A stretch of 55,932 bases of DNA from CAZDAM01 sp964503595 (GTDB lineage Bacteria; Muiribacteriota; UBA6191), in the NCBI GenBank assembly GCA_964503595.1, contig CAZDAM010000008.1:1-55932 (forward strand). The letters are read 5' to 3'. Made by a program: the position numbers and the translations under genes. Positions within the stretch are counted from its first letter, which is position 1. Each line of letters opens with the position of its first letter. The notes under the pieces were generated by a model that had not been told where the DNA came from, ran no database searches, and worked only from the letters and a program-made list of their open reading frames with translations. This document shows positions 14,364 to 21,889 of the stretch, piece after piece.

Positions 14364-17300
14364 TTACAACGGCTTATGGAGATCAGAGTTTTTGGGAAGT
14401 GGCACCAGAAAGCTGAACCCGACAGGGACTACAAACAAGGTGATCAGAGCTACACTCATGCCACCAAAAATCGGGATGGCCATGGGTTGCATGATTTCCG
14501 AACCTCTTCCTGTGGATAGAAAGATTGGCAGCAGGGCTAGCAGGGTGGTGGCTGTGGTCATCAGACAGGGGCGGATTCGCTTTTTTCCAGCCTCAAGAAT
14601 AGCTTCATGTAGCTCTTCCCTGGTTGTGGGCTGATGACTCTTCAGGGAGTCCTTCAGATAAGATGAAATCAGAACCCCATCATCTGTAGCTATGCCAAAC
14701 AGGGCTAAAAAACCGACCCAGACAGCAACGGACAGGTTGATATCCATCAGGTAGAGCATCCAGAAACCCCCAGAGCAGGCAACTGCGACGGAAGAAAACA
14801 GAAGCAGGGTCTGAAGCAGGGATCCAAACATGAGAGAAAGCAGGGCATAGATGATGATCAGGGCAATCGGAATGATGACAGCGAGTCTCTGGTTGGCCCG
14901 AATCTGGTTTTCCCAGGATCCGGCAAAATCCCAGTGAATGCCGGGGGGGGGGTCAAGGGCTTTTGAATTCAGATGACCTTCAATTGCTTTGCGAGCAAGT
15001 TGGATAGTTTCCGATGATGATAGGTGGCGCTCCTTGTCAAAAAGAACGTAGGAGACCAGGCGGGAGTTTTCTCCCCGAATGGCCTGGGGCCCTTTGCGGA
15101 CCTGAAGATCGGCAAGTTCCCTGAGATGCATGACTCTTCCTCCAGGCACAATCAGAGGAAGTTCCGCCAGGTCTTCGGGGCTGTTCCGCCAGAGTTTGCC
15201 ATAGCGCAGAGTGATGTCAAAGCGCTCCCGTCCATCAATGACTTCCCCGGCCTTCTGGCCGGATACTGCCATGCGAAAGCTGTCCTGGGCAGCCTGAACA
15301 CCAAGTCCCGCCAAAAGCAGATCTTCTCTTCGCCATTTGATGTCAAGATAGGGTTTTCCTACGGCTCGATCCGCAAAGACCGAGGTCGCCTTGATGCCCT
15401 CTGTATGCTTCAGGATTTTTTCCAGTTTCAGACCGAATTCTTCCATTTGGGCAAGATTGTCCCCCTTGAGGCGGATGGCATAGGGGGCACGAATTCCGCT
15501 TTGCAGCATCACGATCCGGCCTTCGATGGGTTGCAGGAATGGGGCTGATGTAAGGCCGGGAATGGTGGCCACCCTTACAATTTCATCCCAGATGTCCTGA
15601 GCTGTCTGAATGGAGTCCCGCCAGTTGCGAACCTGCTCACCATTCTCATTTTCGGAGTACTCGCTTCTGAGTTCAACAATGGTTTCGATCATGCTCAGAG
15701 GGGCCGGGTCCAGGGCGGTCTCGGCACGGCCGGCCTTGCCCACGGCGGAAGCAACTTCCGGGATGGAGGCAATGCGGGAATCAAGATCCTGGAGTACATC
15801 CCGGATGAAGTCGGCGGAAGCGTGGGGCATGGTGGTGGGCATATAAAGAAAGCTTCCTTCATTCAGGGTGGGCATGAATTCCGATCCACGGGGGGGGATT
15901 TTGTCTTTAAGCCATGAAAAAGCCTCGGTCTGGCGAAGAGATTCCGGGAGCCATGAAAGGGTATTGGCCGCTCCAAGCCAGAGAGTAATCCCGCTGAAAA
16001 CAAGCAGGAAGACAGGAATGAGAAACAAAGAGCGATAACTCAGGACAAAGAGAAGAATCCGGGGGTACAGCCACTGGAAAAGCATCAGAACACCCAGAAT
16101 GCCCCCGATGAAGAGCAGGGTGATGAAGAGGTTCTTCCAGAATCCGGCATACATTCCGGCTGGTTGCCAGATCAGGGCCAGGACAATCGTAAGTCCAATG
16201 GTGGCGGGCCACCGAAGCAACCGATTCCAGCTCCTGAGGCCGGGAGCTAGAAGGTAGCGGGCCAGAGTCGGTAGCAGGAGCAGAACAACAACCAGGGCCA
16301 GCAGAATGGTCAGGGTTTTTGTTGCGGCAAGAGGTCGAAAGAGTTTTCCTTCGGCATCGCTTAGAAAGAAGACGGGAAGAAAGGATAGCAGGGTTGTGCC
16401 AACGGCAATCATGAGAGGGGTGGTTACCTCACTGGCACCATCAATGGCCGCATCAACAGCAGTTTTTCCTGAATCTATCTGTTTTTGAATGGACTCTATC
16501 AGGACAATTCCAACATCAGCCATGACACCGATGGCAATCGCAACCCCGGAAAGGGCAACGATATTGGCGTCCACTTCAAAGGCCCACATGGCTGACCAGG
16601 TTGCCAGAATGCCCAATGGCAGGACTGAGGCAACCAGAAACCCTCCTCCGAAGTTTCCCATCAGGATGAGAATCACGAGGGCGGTAATCAGTACGGCATC
16701 TCTGAGGGCTGTATTCAGTGTCCCGACTGTTTCTTCAATGACGGGAAGGCGGTCGTAAAATGGTACAATCTGGAGTTGAACTCCGTTTTTTGCTGGTAAT
16801 GTAGAGTTGATTTCAGCCACTTTTCGATGAATCTTCTGAAGGGTTCTCAGAGGGTTGGCATCATGGCGGATGGTCACGATGCCCCCAACGACGTTTTGTC
16901 CGCCCCAATCCAGGATCCCGCGGGAAAATTCGGGAACAAGCTGGATTTCGGCAATGTCGGCCAGACGGACCGGCTGATCCGAAGTTTTGCGAATCAGGGT
17001 CTGGCCAATGTCTTCAGCAGTGATTGCCTGGCCCACTCCGCGAAGAAAGTATTCTGTCTGGTTGTATTCCAGAGTCCGGGCGGAGGTGTTTTTGCCGGCC
17101 TGGGAAATGGCATTGGCGACTTCGCTCAAGACAATCTGGTAGCGGGCCAGGGCCATCGGGTCGACGGTAATCTGAAATTCTCCTTTGCGGACACCGACAC
17201 CAGCGACTTCACTGACTCCTTCCACGGACTGAAGATCGTAGCGAATCTGAAATTCCTGAAGACGGCTGATTTCGGCAAGGGAAAAGGGATTCTCAGAGTT

Positions 17301-17786
17301 TGAATTCCTCTTGGGGAGCAGGGCGTACTGATAGACCTGACCAAGGCCAGTAGCGTCAGGTCCCAGGGATGGCCGGACTCCATCGGGCAGGAGCTGAGGG
17401 GGAAGGGAAGCCAGTTTTTCCAGAATCCGGGCTCTGGCTTCGGTAAAGGCATGGTTTTCATCAAAAATCAGATAGATGGTGCTGAAGCCGAACCAGGAGA
17501 ATGTGCGGACAGTTTTGACACCATCAATTCCCATCATCTGCGAGGCCAGGGGATAGGTAATCTGGTCTTCTACATCTTCTGGAGACTGACCCATCCAGGA
17601 GGTGAAGAGGATCTGCTGGTTTTCACCAAGATTAGGAATCGCATCCACCTGAACTGGAATTCTAAGGCTCTGGGGCCAGAAATCAGGAGCGAGTGGGCTG
17701 GTGGCTAACCCTGTTCCCAGGATGGCAAGCAGGAAGAGAGCCGCGAAAAGTGGATTCCGGACAAAAAATCCATGCCATTTTTTCAT
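14364..17786 (-). CDS. cusA: CusA-like heavy-metal efflux RND transporter
   Basis: The 1140-residue inner-membrane pump belongs to the HME branch of RND transporters, which export Cu+/Ag+ or divalent metals to the outside through CusB and CusC homologues. Evidence includes 'FSWFGFSTIYLIFDE', 'LSGVAIAIGVMADVGIVLIE' (TM4 with the proton-relay Asp), 'GSEFMPTLNEGSFLYMPTTM', 'PIEGRIVMLQSGIRAPYAIR' and 'FGIATDDGVLISSYLKDSL' (TM10). The pairing with a CusB-type adaptor and Met-rich segments (YMPTTMPHA) favours Cu/Ag over Co/Zn/Cd. It is about 90 residues longer than E. coli CusA; the extra length lies after TM6 (two added hydrophobic stretches before the GSEF loop). The start overlaps the CusB stop by four bases (ATGA). 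Confidence 0.9.
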   Translation of the reverse strand: MKKWHGFFVRNPLFAALFLLAILGTGLATSPLAPDFWPQSLRIPVQVDAIPNLGENQQILFTSWMGQSPEDVEDQITYPLASQMMGIDGVKTVRTFSWFGFSTIYLIFDENHAFTEARARILEKLASLPPQLLPDGVRPSLGPDATGLGQVYQYALLPKRNSNSENPFSLAEISRLQEFQIRYDLQSVEGVSEVAGVGVRKGEFQITVDPMALARYQIVLSEVANAISQAGKNTSARTLEYNQTEYFLRGVGQAITAEDIGQTLIRKTSDQPVRLADIAEIQLVPEFSRGILDWGGQNVVGGIVTIRHDANPLRTLQKIHRKVAEINSTLPAKNGVQLQIVPFYDRLPVIEETVGTLNTALRDAVLITALVILILMGNFGGGFLVASVLPLGILATWSAMWAFEVDANIVALSGVAIAIGVMADVGIVLIESIQKQIDSGKTAVDAAIDGASEVTTPLMIAVGTTLLSFLPVFFLSDAEGKLFRPLAATKTLTILLALVVVLLLLPTLARYLLAPGLRSWNRLLRWPATIGLTIVLALIWQPAGMYAGFWKNLFITLLFIGGILGVLMLFQWLYPRILLFVLSYRSLFLIPVFLLVFSGITLWLGAANTLSWLPESLRQTEAFSWLKDKIPPRGSEFMPTLNEGSFLYMPTTMPHASADFIRDVLQDLDSRIASIPEVASAVGKAGRAETALDPAPLSMIETIVELRSEYSENENGEQVRNWRDSIQTAQDIWDEIVRVATIPGLTSAPFLQPIEGRIVMLQSGIRAPYAIRLKGDNLAQMEEFGLKLEKILKHTEGIKATSVFADRAVGKPYLDIKWRREDLLLAGLGVQAAQDSFRMAVSGQKAGEVIDGRERFDITLRYGKLWRNSPEDLAELPLIVPGGRVMHLRELADLQVRKGPQAIRGENSRLVSYVLFDKERHLSSSETIQLARKAIEGHLNSKALDPPPGIHWDFAGSWENQIRANQRLAVIIPIALIIIYALLSLMFGSLLQTLLLFSSVAVACSGGFWMLYLMDINLSVAVWVGFLALFGIATDDGVLISSYLKDSLKSHQPTTREELHEAILEAGKKRIRPCLMTTATTLLALLPIFLSTGRGSEIMQPMAIPIFGGMSVALITLFVVPVGFSFLVPLPKNSDLHKPL

Positions 17787-19351
17787 CGGAGTTCCTCTTC
17801 AATGCTTCCACAATGAAGCATGGAGTGACCAAAATACGGATTGAGGATTTCGTTTCCTAGCTGAATCCAGCCGGCACCTTCGTAATCAAGAGCCATGGGG
17901 CAGTAGGCACGGCTGAGTCCCTTGCCATCCAGGAAGCCTTTTTCAGCACCTTCCAGCATGAGTTCGCTCAAATGGTGAAACTGGGCTCGCAGATTTTTGA
18001 ATTCAGTGGAATCACCCAGTTGATCGAGTTCGGAAGTCAGCTCCTGGGACCGTGGTGAATCCATGGTTCTCATATGATGGCGAATTGCTTTCAGAGCGGA
18101 TTGGCTTGTACTCAGATCATCATCTGACAATCCCTGCCACATCATCAGGTAGTCCTCGGTGATGTGTTCGATCAGTATGGCCAGGGGGCGTTCACTCAGT
18201 GAATTGCCAGCAAACTGACTGGGAGTGAGCTTCTGGATGAATGAATTTTTGCCCTGAATCTGAAATTCGGAGTCCACGGCAAAAGCTCCATGAGTCACGA
18301 TGGCATCTTGCGGGCTCAATTTGCCTTCAATGATGCTTTCGTTATCCCCTGAGTGAAGGAGATTTACCTTTGCGCTTTTGATTTTTCCGTCTCTGAGCAT
18401 AAAAATCACGGCTTTTTGCCCGGCAAACAGAAGAGCGGTGTTTGGTACTTTGGAGCCAGGACCAAATCGGGTGATTGCATTGAGAGTGCCTTCTGTTCCC
18501 AGAGGAAGAGAAGAGGACATTTCCCACAGCATACGAAAACTGCGGTTTGGACCACTGGCAAGATCTTCCAGGACAGGATGGCTCAGAGTTATTTCCGGCA
18601 GGTTCCCAAGGGGTACAAACAGGCCTTCGGTCACGGATTGGAGTGTCCTGAAATCGGCCTCTGTCAGATAGGCTTCCAGCTGCATCTTTTCATCTTTGAG
18701 GTAGCGAAACACATTGGCTCCAAGCGGGGCGAAGGCTCCGGAGGTCTGAAAAACCTCGGTGGCAAGACCGCTTGAGTCGGCATAAATTGGGACGAGTTCA
18801 AGTGGAAACTGCCGGTTCTCCAGGGTTTTGAGAAGAGATTCATGGAATCCTAGCCAAAGAAGTTTGATCCGGCTGTCCCTTTGCTGCTTCTTGCCGAATT
18901 CGCCCTGAATTTTGCGGGCTTCAAGGTAGTCCTGCTGAGCTGTGATTAGGGTAGGGGAGTAGAGCTCGTAAAGAAGATCCCCGGTTTGAATTCGAAGACC
19001 TGCCCGACTGATTCTTAAGTTCTCAATTCTGCCCGCGCTTCTTAGGGAGTGCACCTGATGAAAAGAATCCCGGGCAATCACGCGGGCACGGATCCGGCTG
19101 GTTTTTTCGATCATGCCTGAAGTGAGTCTCTTAGTCTGGATCCTGGATTGCAGGGCTGAGTTCATGGGTATGGAATCCATGTCCCGGGCATCAAGGCCTG
19201 AAACCGGGATCAGATCCATATGGCAGATCGGGCATTTTTCCGAATCATCCGGCATTCGGATCTGGGGATGCATGGAACAGGTCCACTCTGTGGTCTGGGT
19301 ATGGCCAGGACTTGAGAAGAGGAGAATGAGAAGGAAAAAGAAGCGCATCAT
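17783..19351 (-). CDS. cusB: CusB-like periplasmic adaptor with heavy-metal-binding N-terminus and DUF3347-like C-terminus
   Basis: The 522-residue protein has a signal peptide (MMRFFFLLILLFSSPGHT) and then a heavy-metal-binding domain ('EWTCSMHPQIRMPDDSEKCP' plus ICHMDLIPV). The adaptor body follows (about 60-375; 'RSAGRIENLRISRAGLRIQT' is the biotinyl-lipoyl part, with a helical hairpin around 'LYSPTLITAQQDYLEARK'). A C-terminal module of about 130 residues ends in 'YCPMALDYEGAGWIQLGNEI' and NPYFGHSMLHCG. That ending matches DUF3347, a copper-associated domain with paired Cys and Met. The protein would dock CusA to the outer-membrane factor and may hand metal over at both ends. ATGA overlaps link it to the genes on both sides. 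Confidence 0.88.
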   Translation of the reverse strand: MMRFFFLLILLFSSPGHTQTTEWTCSMHPQIRMPDDSEKCPICHMDLIPVSGLDARDMDSIPMNSALQSRIQTKRLTSGMIEKTSRIRARVIARDSFHQVHSLRSAGRIENLRISRAGLRIQTGDLLYELYSPTLITAQQDYLEARKIQGEFGKKQQRDSRIKLLWLGFHESLLKTLENRQFPLELVPIYADSSGLATEVFQTSGAFAPLGANVFRYLKDEKMQLEAYLTEADFRTLQSVTEGLFVPLGNLPEITLSHPVLEDLASGPNRSFRMLWEMSSSLPLGTEGTLNAITRFGPGSKVPNTALLFAGQKAVIFMLRDGKIKSAKVNLLHSGDNESIIEGKLSPQDAIVTHGAFAVDSEFQIQGKNSFIQKLTPSQFAGNSLSERPLAILIEHITEDYLMMWQGLSDDDLSTSQSALKAIRHHMRTMDSPRSQELTSELDQLGDSTEFKNLRAQFHHLSELMLEGAEKGFLDGKGLSRAYCPMALDYEGAGWIQLGNEILNPYFGHSMLHCGSIEEELR

Positions 19352-20550
19352 AAGGAAAAGGGAGGGGTCTGATCATAAAGATCGGTGAATTGAATCAGGG
19401 CTTGCCACTGCAGTTTCCAGGCCAGCAGGGCCCTTTGGCGAGCAACCAGAAGTTCTCTGACAATTTCTACAATTTCGGAAGCATTTTTACTGGTATTGCT
19501 GGAGTAATTGAGCCGCATGCTTTCAAGGGCTTTTCTGAGATTTGGGATGATGAACTGGTTCAGGCTTTTTGCACTTGCCTGGGAATTCCTGAAAGTGGTT
19601 TCAAGCTCGACTTCCCTTGTTTCCTGATCAAGTTTCCAGACGTTCAGCTTTTCCTTCACAGTTTTCAGATTGGTGCGGGCAAGATCTTTTTGAGACCGGT
19701 AGCGGGCAGAATCCAGTTTCAGGTTGAGGCCAAATCCCAGGTAGAAAGTATCCTCTCCCTGCCTTGGAGCTGAATTTACCGGATCGATAAAGGAGTATTC
19801 CATCCCCAGCATAAAATCAGGGTGGTGGGCTGTATGGGCCATATTCTCCCGGCTTTCTTCCAGTTTCAGGCGGGCCTGAAACCACAGGTTCTGAGGATGA
19901 TCAGAAAGATTTCCTGATTCATGGGATTCTGGGAGGTTTTTGGGGATTGCGACCATAGGTACGGGGTGATTCAGGAAAATGTTTTTCAGCCGGGCCCTAG
20001 CAGGAGCTGTTTCCCGTTTCAGGTTTTCCAGACGGGTGGAAACCTCTTCTCTTTGTGACTGGAGTCTTAAGATGCTTGCCAGGGAATAGTCGTGATGCTG
20101 GTAGTGGGCCGAAACGGTGCTCTCCGCAAAGTCCAGATGTTTCAGATCTTCACGGGCAAGATCCTGGGATTGTTCAAGGTAGGAAAGTTCCAGCCATGCC
20201 AGAAGGGCTTGGGTCAGAAGCTTGCGGCCAAGGATTTCGATTTCAGCTTCGATCACCTGGCCCTGCGCAGTTACGGCAGCTTTTTCAAATCCCCGCCGAA
20301 GTCGGGAAGGAAGCATTTGGGAAAGCCCTATCTTGGCTTTCATATCGCCGTTGCGGGTAGCCAGCTTTTTCAGTCCATATCCCAGATTCAGAGCAGGCTC
20401 GGGTAAAAGACCCGTATTTTTGGTTTGAATTTCCAAGGCATTGAGCTGGGATTTGAGGGCCTGAACCCGGGGGTGCTTTTTAAGGATGGAGGTGAAGTCC
20501 TCTGCCTCGCAGAACCAGATCAGAAACGGTAAAAGAAGCAGGGCTTTCAC
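19348..20550 (-). CDS. cusC: TolC-family outer-membrane efflux protein (CusC-like)
   Basis: The 400-residue protein has a signal peptide (MKALLLLPFLIWFCEAED) and two long helical halves containing TolC-type segments: 'LGYGLKKLATRNGDMKAKIG', 'SQMLPSRLRRGFEKAA', 'FYLGFGLNLKLDSARYRSQK'. It is somewhat short for the family (about 430-460). As part of the operon with CusB- and CusA-like genes it would form the outer-membrane tunnel. No lipobox Cys is evident after the signal peptide, unlike E. coli CusC. Both ends overlap neighbouring genes by four bases. Confidence 0.82.
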   Translation of the reverse strand: MKALLLLPFLIWFCEAEDFTSILKKHPRVQALKSQLNALEIQTKNTGLLPEPALNLGYGLKKLATRNGDMKAKIGLSQMLPSRLRRGFEKAAVTAQGQVIEAEIEILGRKLLTQALLAWLELSYLEQSQDLAREDLKHLDFAESTVSAHYQHHDYSLASILRLQSQREEVSTRLENLKRETAPARARLKNIFLNHPVPMVAIPKNLPESHESGNLSDHPQNLWFQARLKLEESRENMAHTAHHPDFMLGMEYSFIDPVNSAPRQGEDTFYLGFGLNLKLDSARYRSQKDLARTNLKTVKEKLNVWKLDQETREVELETTFRNSQASAKSLNQFIIPNLRKALESMRLNYSSNTSKNASEIVEIVRELLVARQRALLAWKLQWQALIQFTDLYDQTPPFSL

Positions 20551-20975
20551 TGCATATCCTCGGTTTCCAGCTGAAGGCGTTTTTCAAATCGTTCCCTTTT
20601 CAGCTCAAGCCGGCGAAAGTACAGTTTTTCGAACTTCAGGTACTTTGTCCGATCTTCTTCTGAATGAAACAGAAGTTTTTTGCCCCGGAACGGAATGGAA
20701 ATTTCAGTAGAAACCTTCTTGCCACTGACAGGGCAGGTGGGATTGGGCAGAAGAAAATCTTCATCGGAATAGGTTTCGCCGGGCTTGGCAAAAAGACGTT
20801 TTGGGGCTCCGCACCCAGGCATTCCTGAGCCACAGTAGGGGCAGGACTTGGTTTCCTCCAGATCCTGTTTCCAGCGTTCACCGGTGCATCCGCACTGATA
20901 CTGGACGGATGCATTCACGGAAGTCTCCCGGGAAAAGCTCATGGATACGAGAATGAAAAAAAGAATCAGACGCAT
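20547..20975 (-). CDS. Small secreted Cys-rich protein, first gene of the efflux operon
   Basis: The 142-residue protein has a signal peptide (MRLILFFILVSMSFSRE). Several Cys clusters follow: 'YQCGCTGERWKQ', 'SCPYCGSGMPGCGAPK' and 'NPTCPVSGKKV'. The last cluster and the following 'FRGKKLLFHSEEDRTKYLKF' resemble a YHS-type metal-binding module. The tail is highly charged and helical. I do not recognise a named family. The pattern and its place ahead of cusC, cusB and cusA suggest a periplasmic metal-binding protein, perhaps a chaperone like CusF in role but not in sequence. AGGAGG seven bases before the ATG at 20975 fixes the start. It is transcribed from the region controlled by the divergent MerR gene. 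Confidence 0.65.
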   Translation of the reverse strand: MRLILFFILVSMSFSRETSVNASVQYQCGCTGERWKQDLEETKSCPYCGSGMPGCGAPKRLFAKPGETYSDEDFLLPNPTCPVSGKKVSTEISIPFRGKKLLFHSEEDRTKYLKFEKLYFRRLELKRERFEKRLQLETEDMQ

Positions 20976-21003
20976 GATTTCTACCTCCTGATGTTCCAAG
21001 CTA

Positions 21004-21027
21004 AACTATGGACTATGCTCCAGGGTT
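21004..21027. promoter_or_regulatory. Candidate MerR-family operator between the efflux operon and its regulator
   Basis: Half sites AACTATGGA (21004-21012) and TCCAGGGTT (21019-21027) form an inverted repeat with seven of nine positions matching and a six-base centre. On the minus strand the dyad sits between a CTCAAC-like -35 and a TTTAGC-like -10 with about 19 bases between them, the over-long spacer expected for MerR-activated promoters. It lies 28 bases upstream of the first efflux gene start and 33 bases before the regulator ATG. Confidence 0.55.
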
Positions 21028-21060
21028 GAGGGATGTTTCACTTCGGGGTGGAATTTTTTT

Positions 21061-21492
21061 ATGAGTGAGCAGGAATTTACGATTTCAGAGCTTTCACGGC
21101 GCACCGACTTTGCCGTTGATACTTTGCGCTTCTATGAGAAAAAGGGACTGCTTCCCAAAGCGAAGCGTAATGCCAGTGGTTACCGGATTTATTCCGTAGA
21201 GGATGAAAACCGGCTTCATTTCATTCGTCGGGCCAAGGCAATGGGCTTCAGTCTGGAAGAAGTCATGGACCTTTTGAAGCTCTCAGAGGCGGATGATGCA
21301 GTAGCGGGACCGATTCGGGAGATGATTCGTCGGAAGATCAACGATTATCGGGTGCAGATCAGAGAAGCTGAAGAAGCTTTGAAAATTCTGGAGCCCCTGG
21401 CTTTAAGCTGTCCGGGTGGAGTAGCTCCGACCACACAATGTCCGATTGTCCGCTTTCTGGAGCAGGACGAGACTTGCACAGTAAAATCCTGA
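21061..21492 (+). CDS. MerR-family metal-responsive regulator (CueR/ZntR group)
   Basis: The 143-residue protein has the N-terminal winged-helix domain ('FTISELSRRTDFAVDTLRFY', 'EKKGLLPKAKRNASGYRIY'), a dimerisation helix (about 82-112) and a C-terminal metal loop Cys117-Pro-Gly-Gly ... Cys127-Pro-Ile-Val, like the CPG...CPI loop of CueR and ZntR. A third Cys (139) is near the end. By a gapless alignment from the loop, the residue that is Ser in CueR and Cys in ZntR is Ala82 here, so metal charge preference cannot be read off. It is divergent from the Cus-type operon and most likely activates it on copper or silver excess. Confidence 0.85.
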   Translation: MSEQEFTISELSRRTDFAVDTLRFYEKKGLLPKAKRNASGYRIYSVEDENRLHFIRRAKAMGFSLEEVMDLLKLSEADDAVAGPIREMIRRKINDYRVQIREAEEALKILEPLALSCPGGVAPTTQCPIVRFLEQDETCTVKS

Positions 21493-21660
21493 AAGACTGG
21501 TTTTACGAAGTTCTCAAGCGGATGCGTCTGCTTAAGGCTTTGGAGAGTCTTCGGCTGGAGGATGCCTGGATTGCGGCTGGCTTTTTGCGTTCATTGGCCG
21601 GGAAGATTTGATGGAACTGAAGTTAAGGCCTTCTTCTCTGATCCGGGAGGAAAAAAGGGG
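21474..21660 (+). pseudogene. Remnant of a nucleotidyltransferase-family (DUF925/NTP_transf_6) gene
   Basis: A frame from TTG 21474, overlapping the MerR 3' end, reads 'LKDWFYEVLKRMRLLKALES', LRLEDAWIAAGFLRSLAGKI and then TGA at 21609. In the +1 frame it resumes as GTEVKAFFSDPGGKKGE. The pattern 'L..L....LPDAWIAAGFLRN...' followed by 'D.EV..FDP' is that of small nucleotidyltransferase-like proteins of about 190 residues. The segment between the two pieces is shortened, and the C-terminal half is absent. It appears to be a decayed gene. Confidence 0.45.
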
Positions 21661-21682
21661 GAATGTTTCTGGCCGTGCCCGA

Positions 21683-21862
21683 CTATCGAATCATGGCCGC
21701 AAATTCAGGAAGAATCCGGGTAAAACCGGGCATTTCCTGTCTTAAGGATGAAGTGTCTTCCAGAAACCAGCTTCCCAGATAGACTTCTGCGGCAAACCAG
21801 CCTGTTGCAAAGGCAAAGGCAAAAACCAGAATGCTGAATAGAATCTTGGCAAGTGTCCACAT
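21683..21862 (-). CDS. Small single-span membrane protein downstream of the TPR gene
   Basis: A 59-residue frame starts at ATG 21862, 27 bases after the TPR stop codon on the same strand, with AGGGA about eight bases upstream. The product starts with a hydrophobic helix (LAKILFSILVFAFAFATGWF) and continues with 'AAEVYLGSWFLEDTSSLRQE', so it would be anchored in the inner membrane with a periplasmic tail of about 35 residues. I do not know the family. Position and spacing suggest co-transcription with the TPR gene. Confidence 0.55.
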   Translation of the reverse strand: MWTLAKILFSILVFAFAFATGWFAAEVYLGSWFLEDTSSLRQEMPGFTRILPEFAAMIR

Positions 21863-21889
21863 AGTACAATCCCTGATTTCTGTTTCGGT

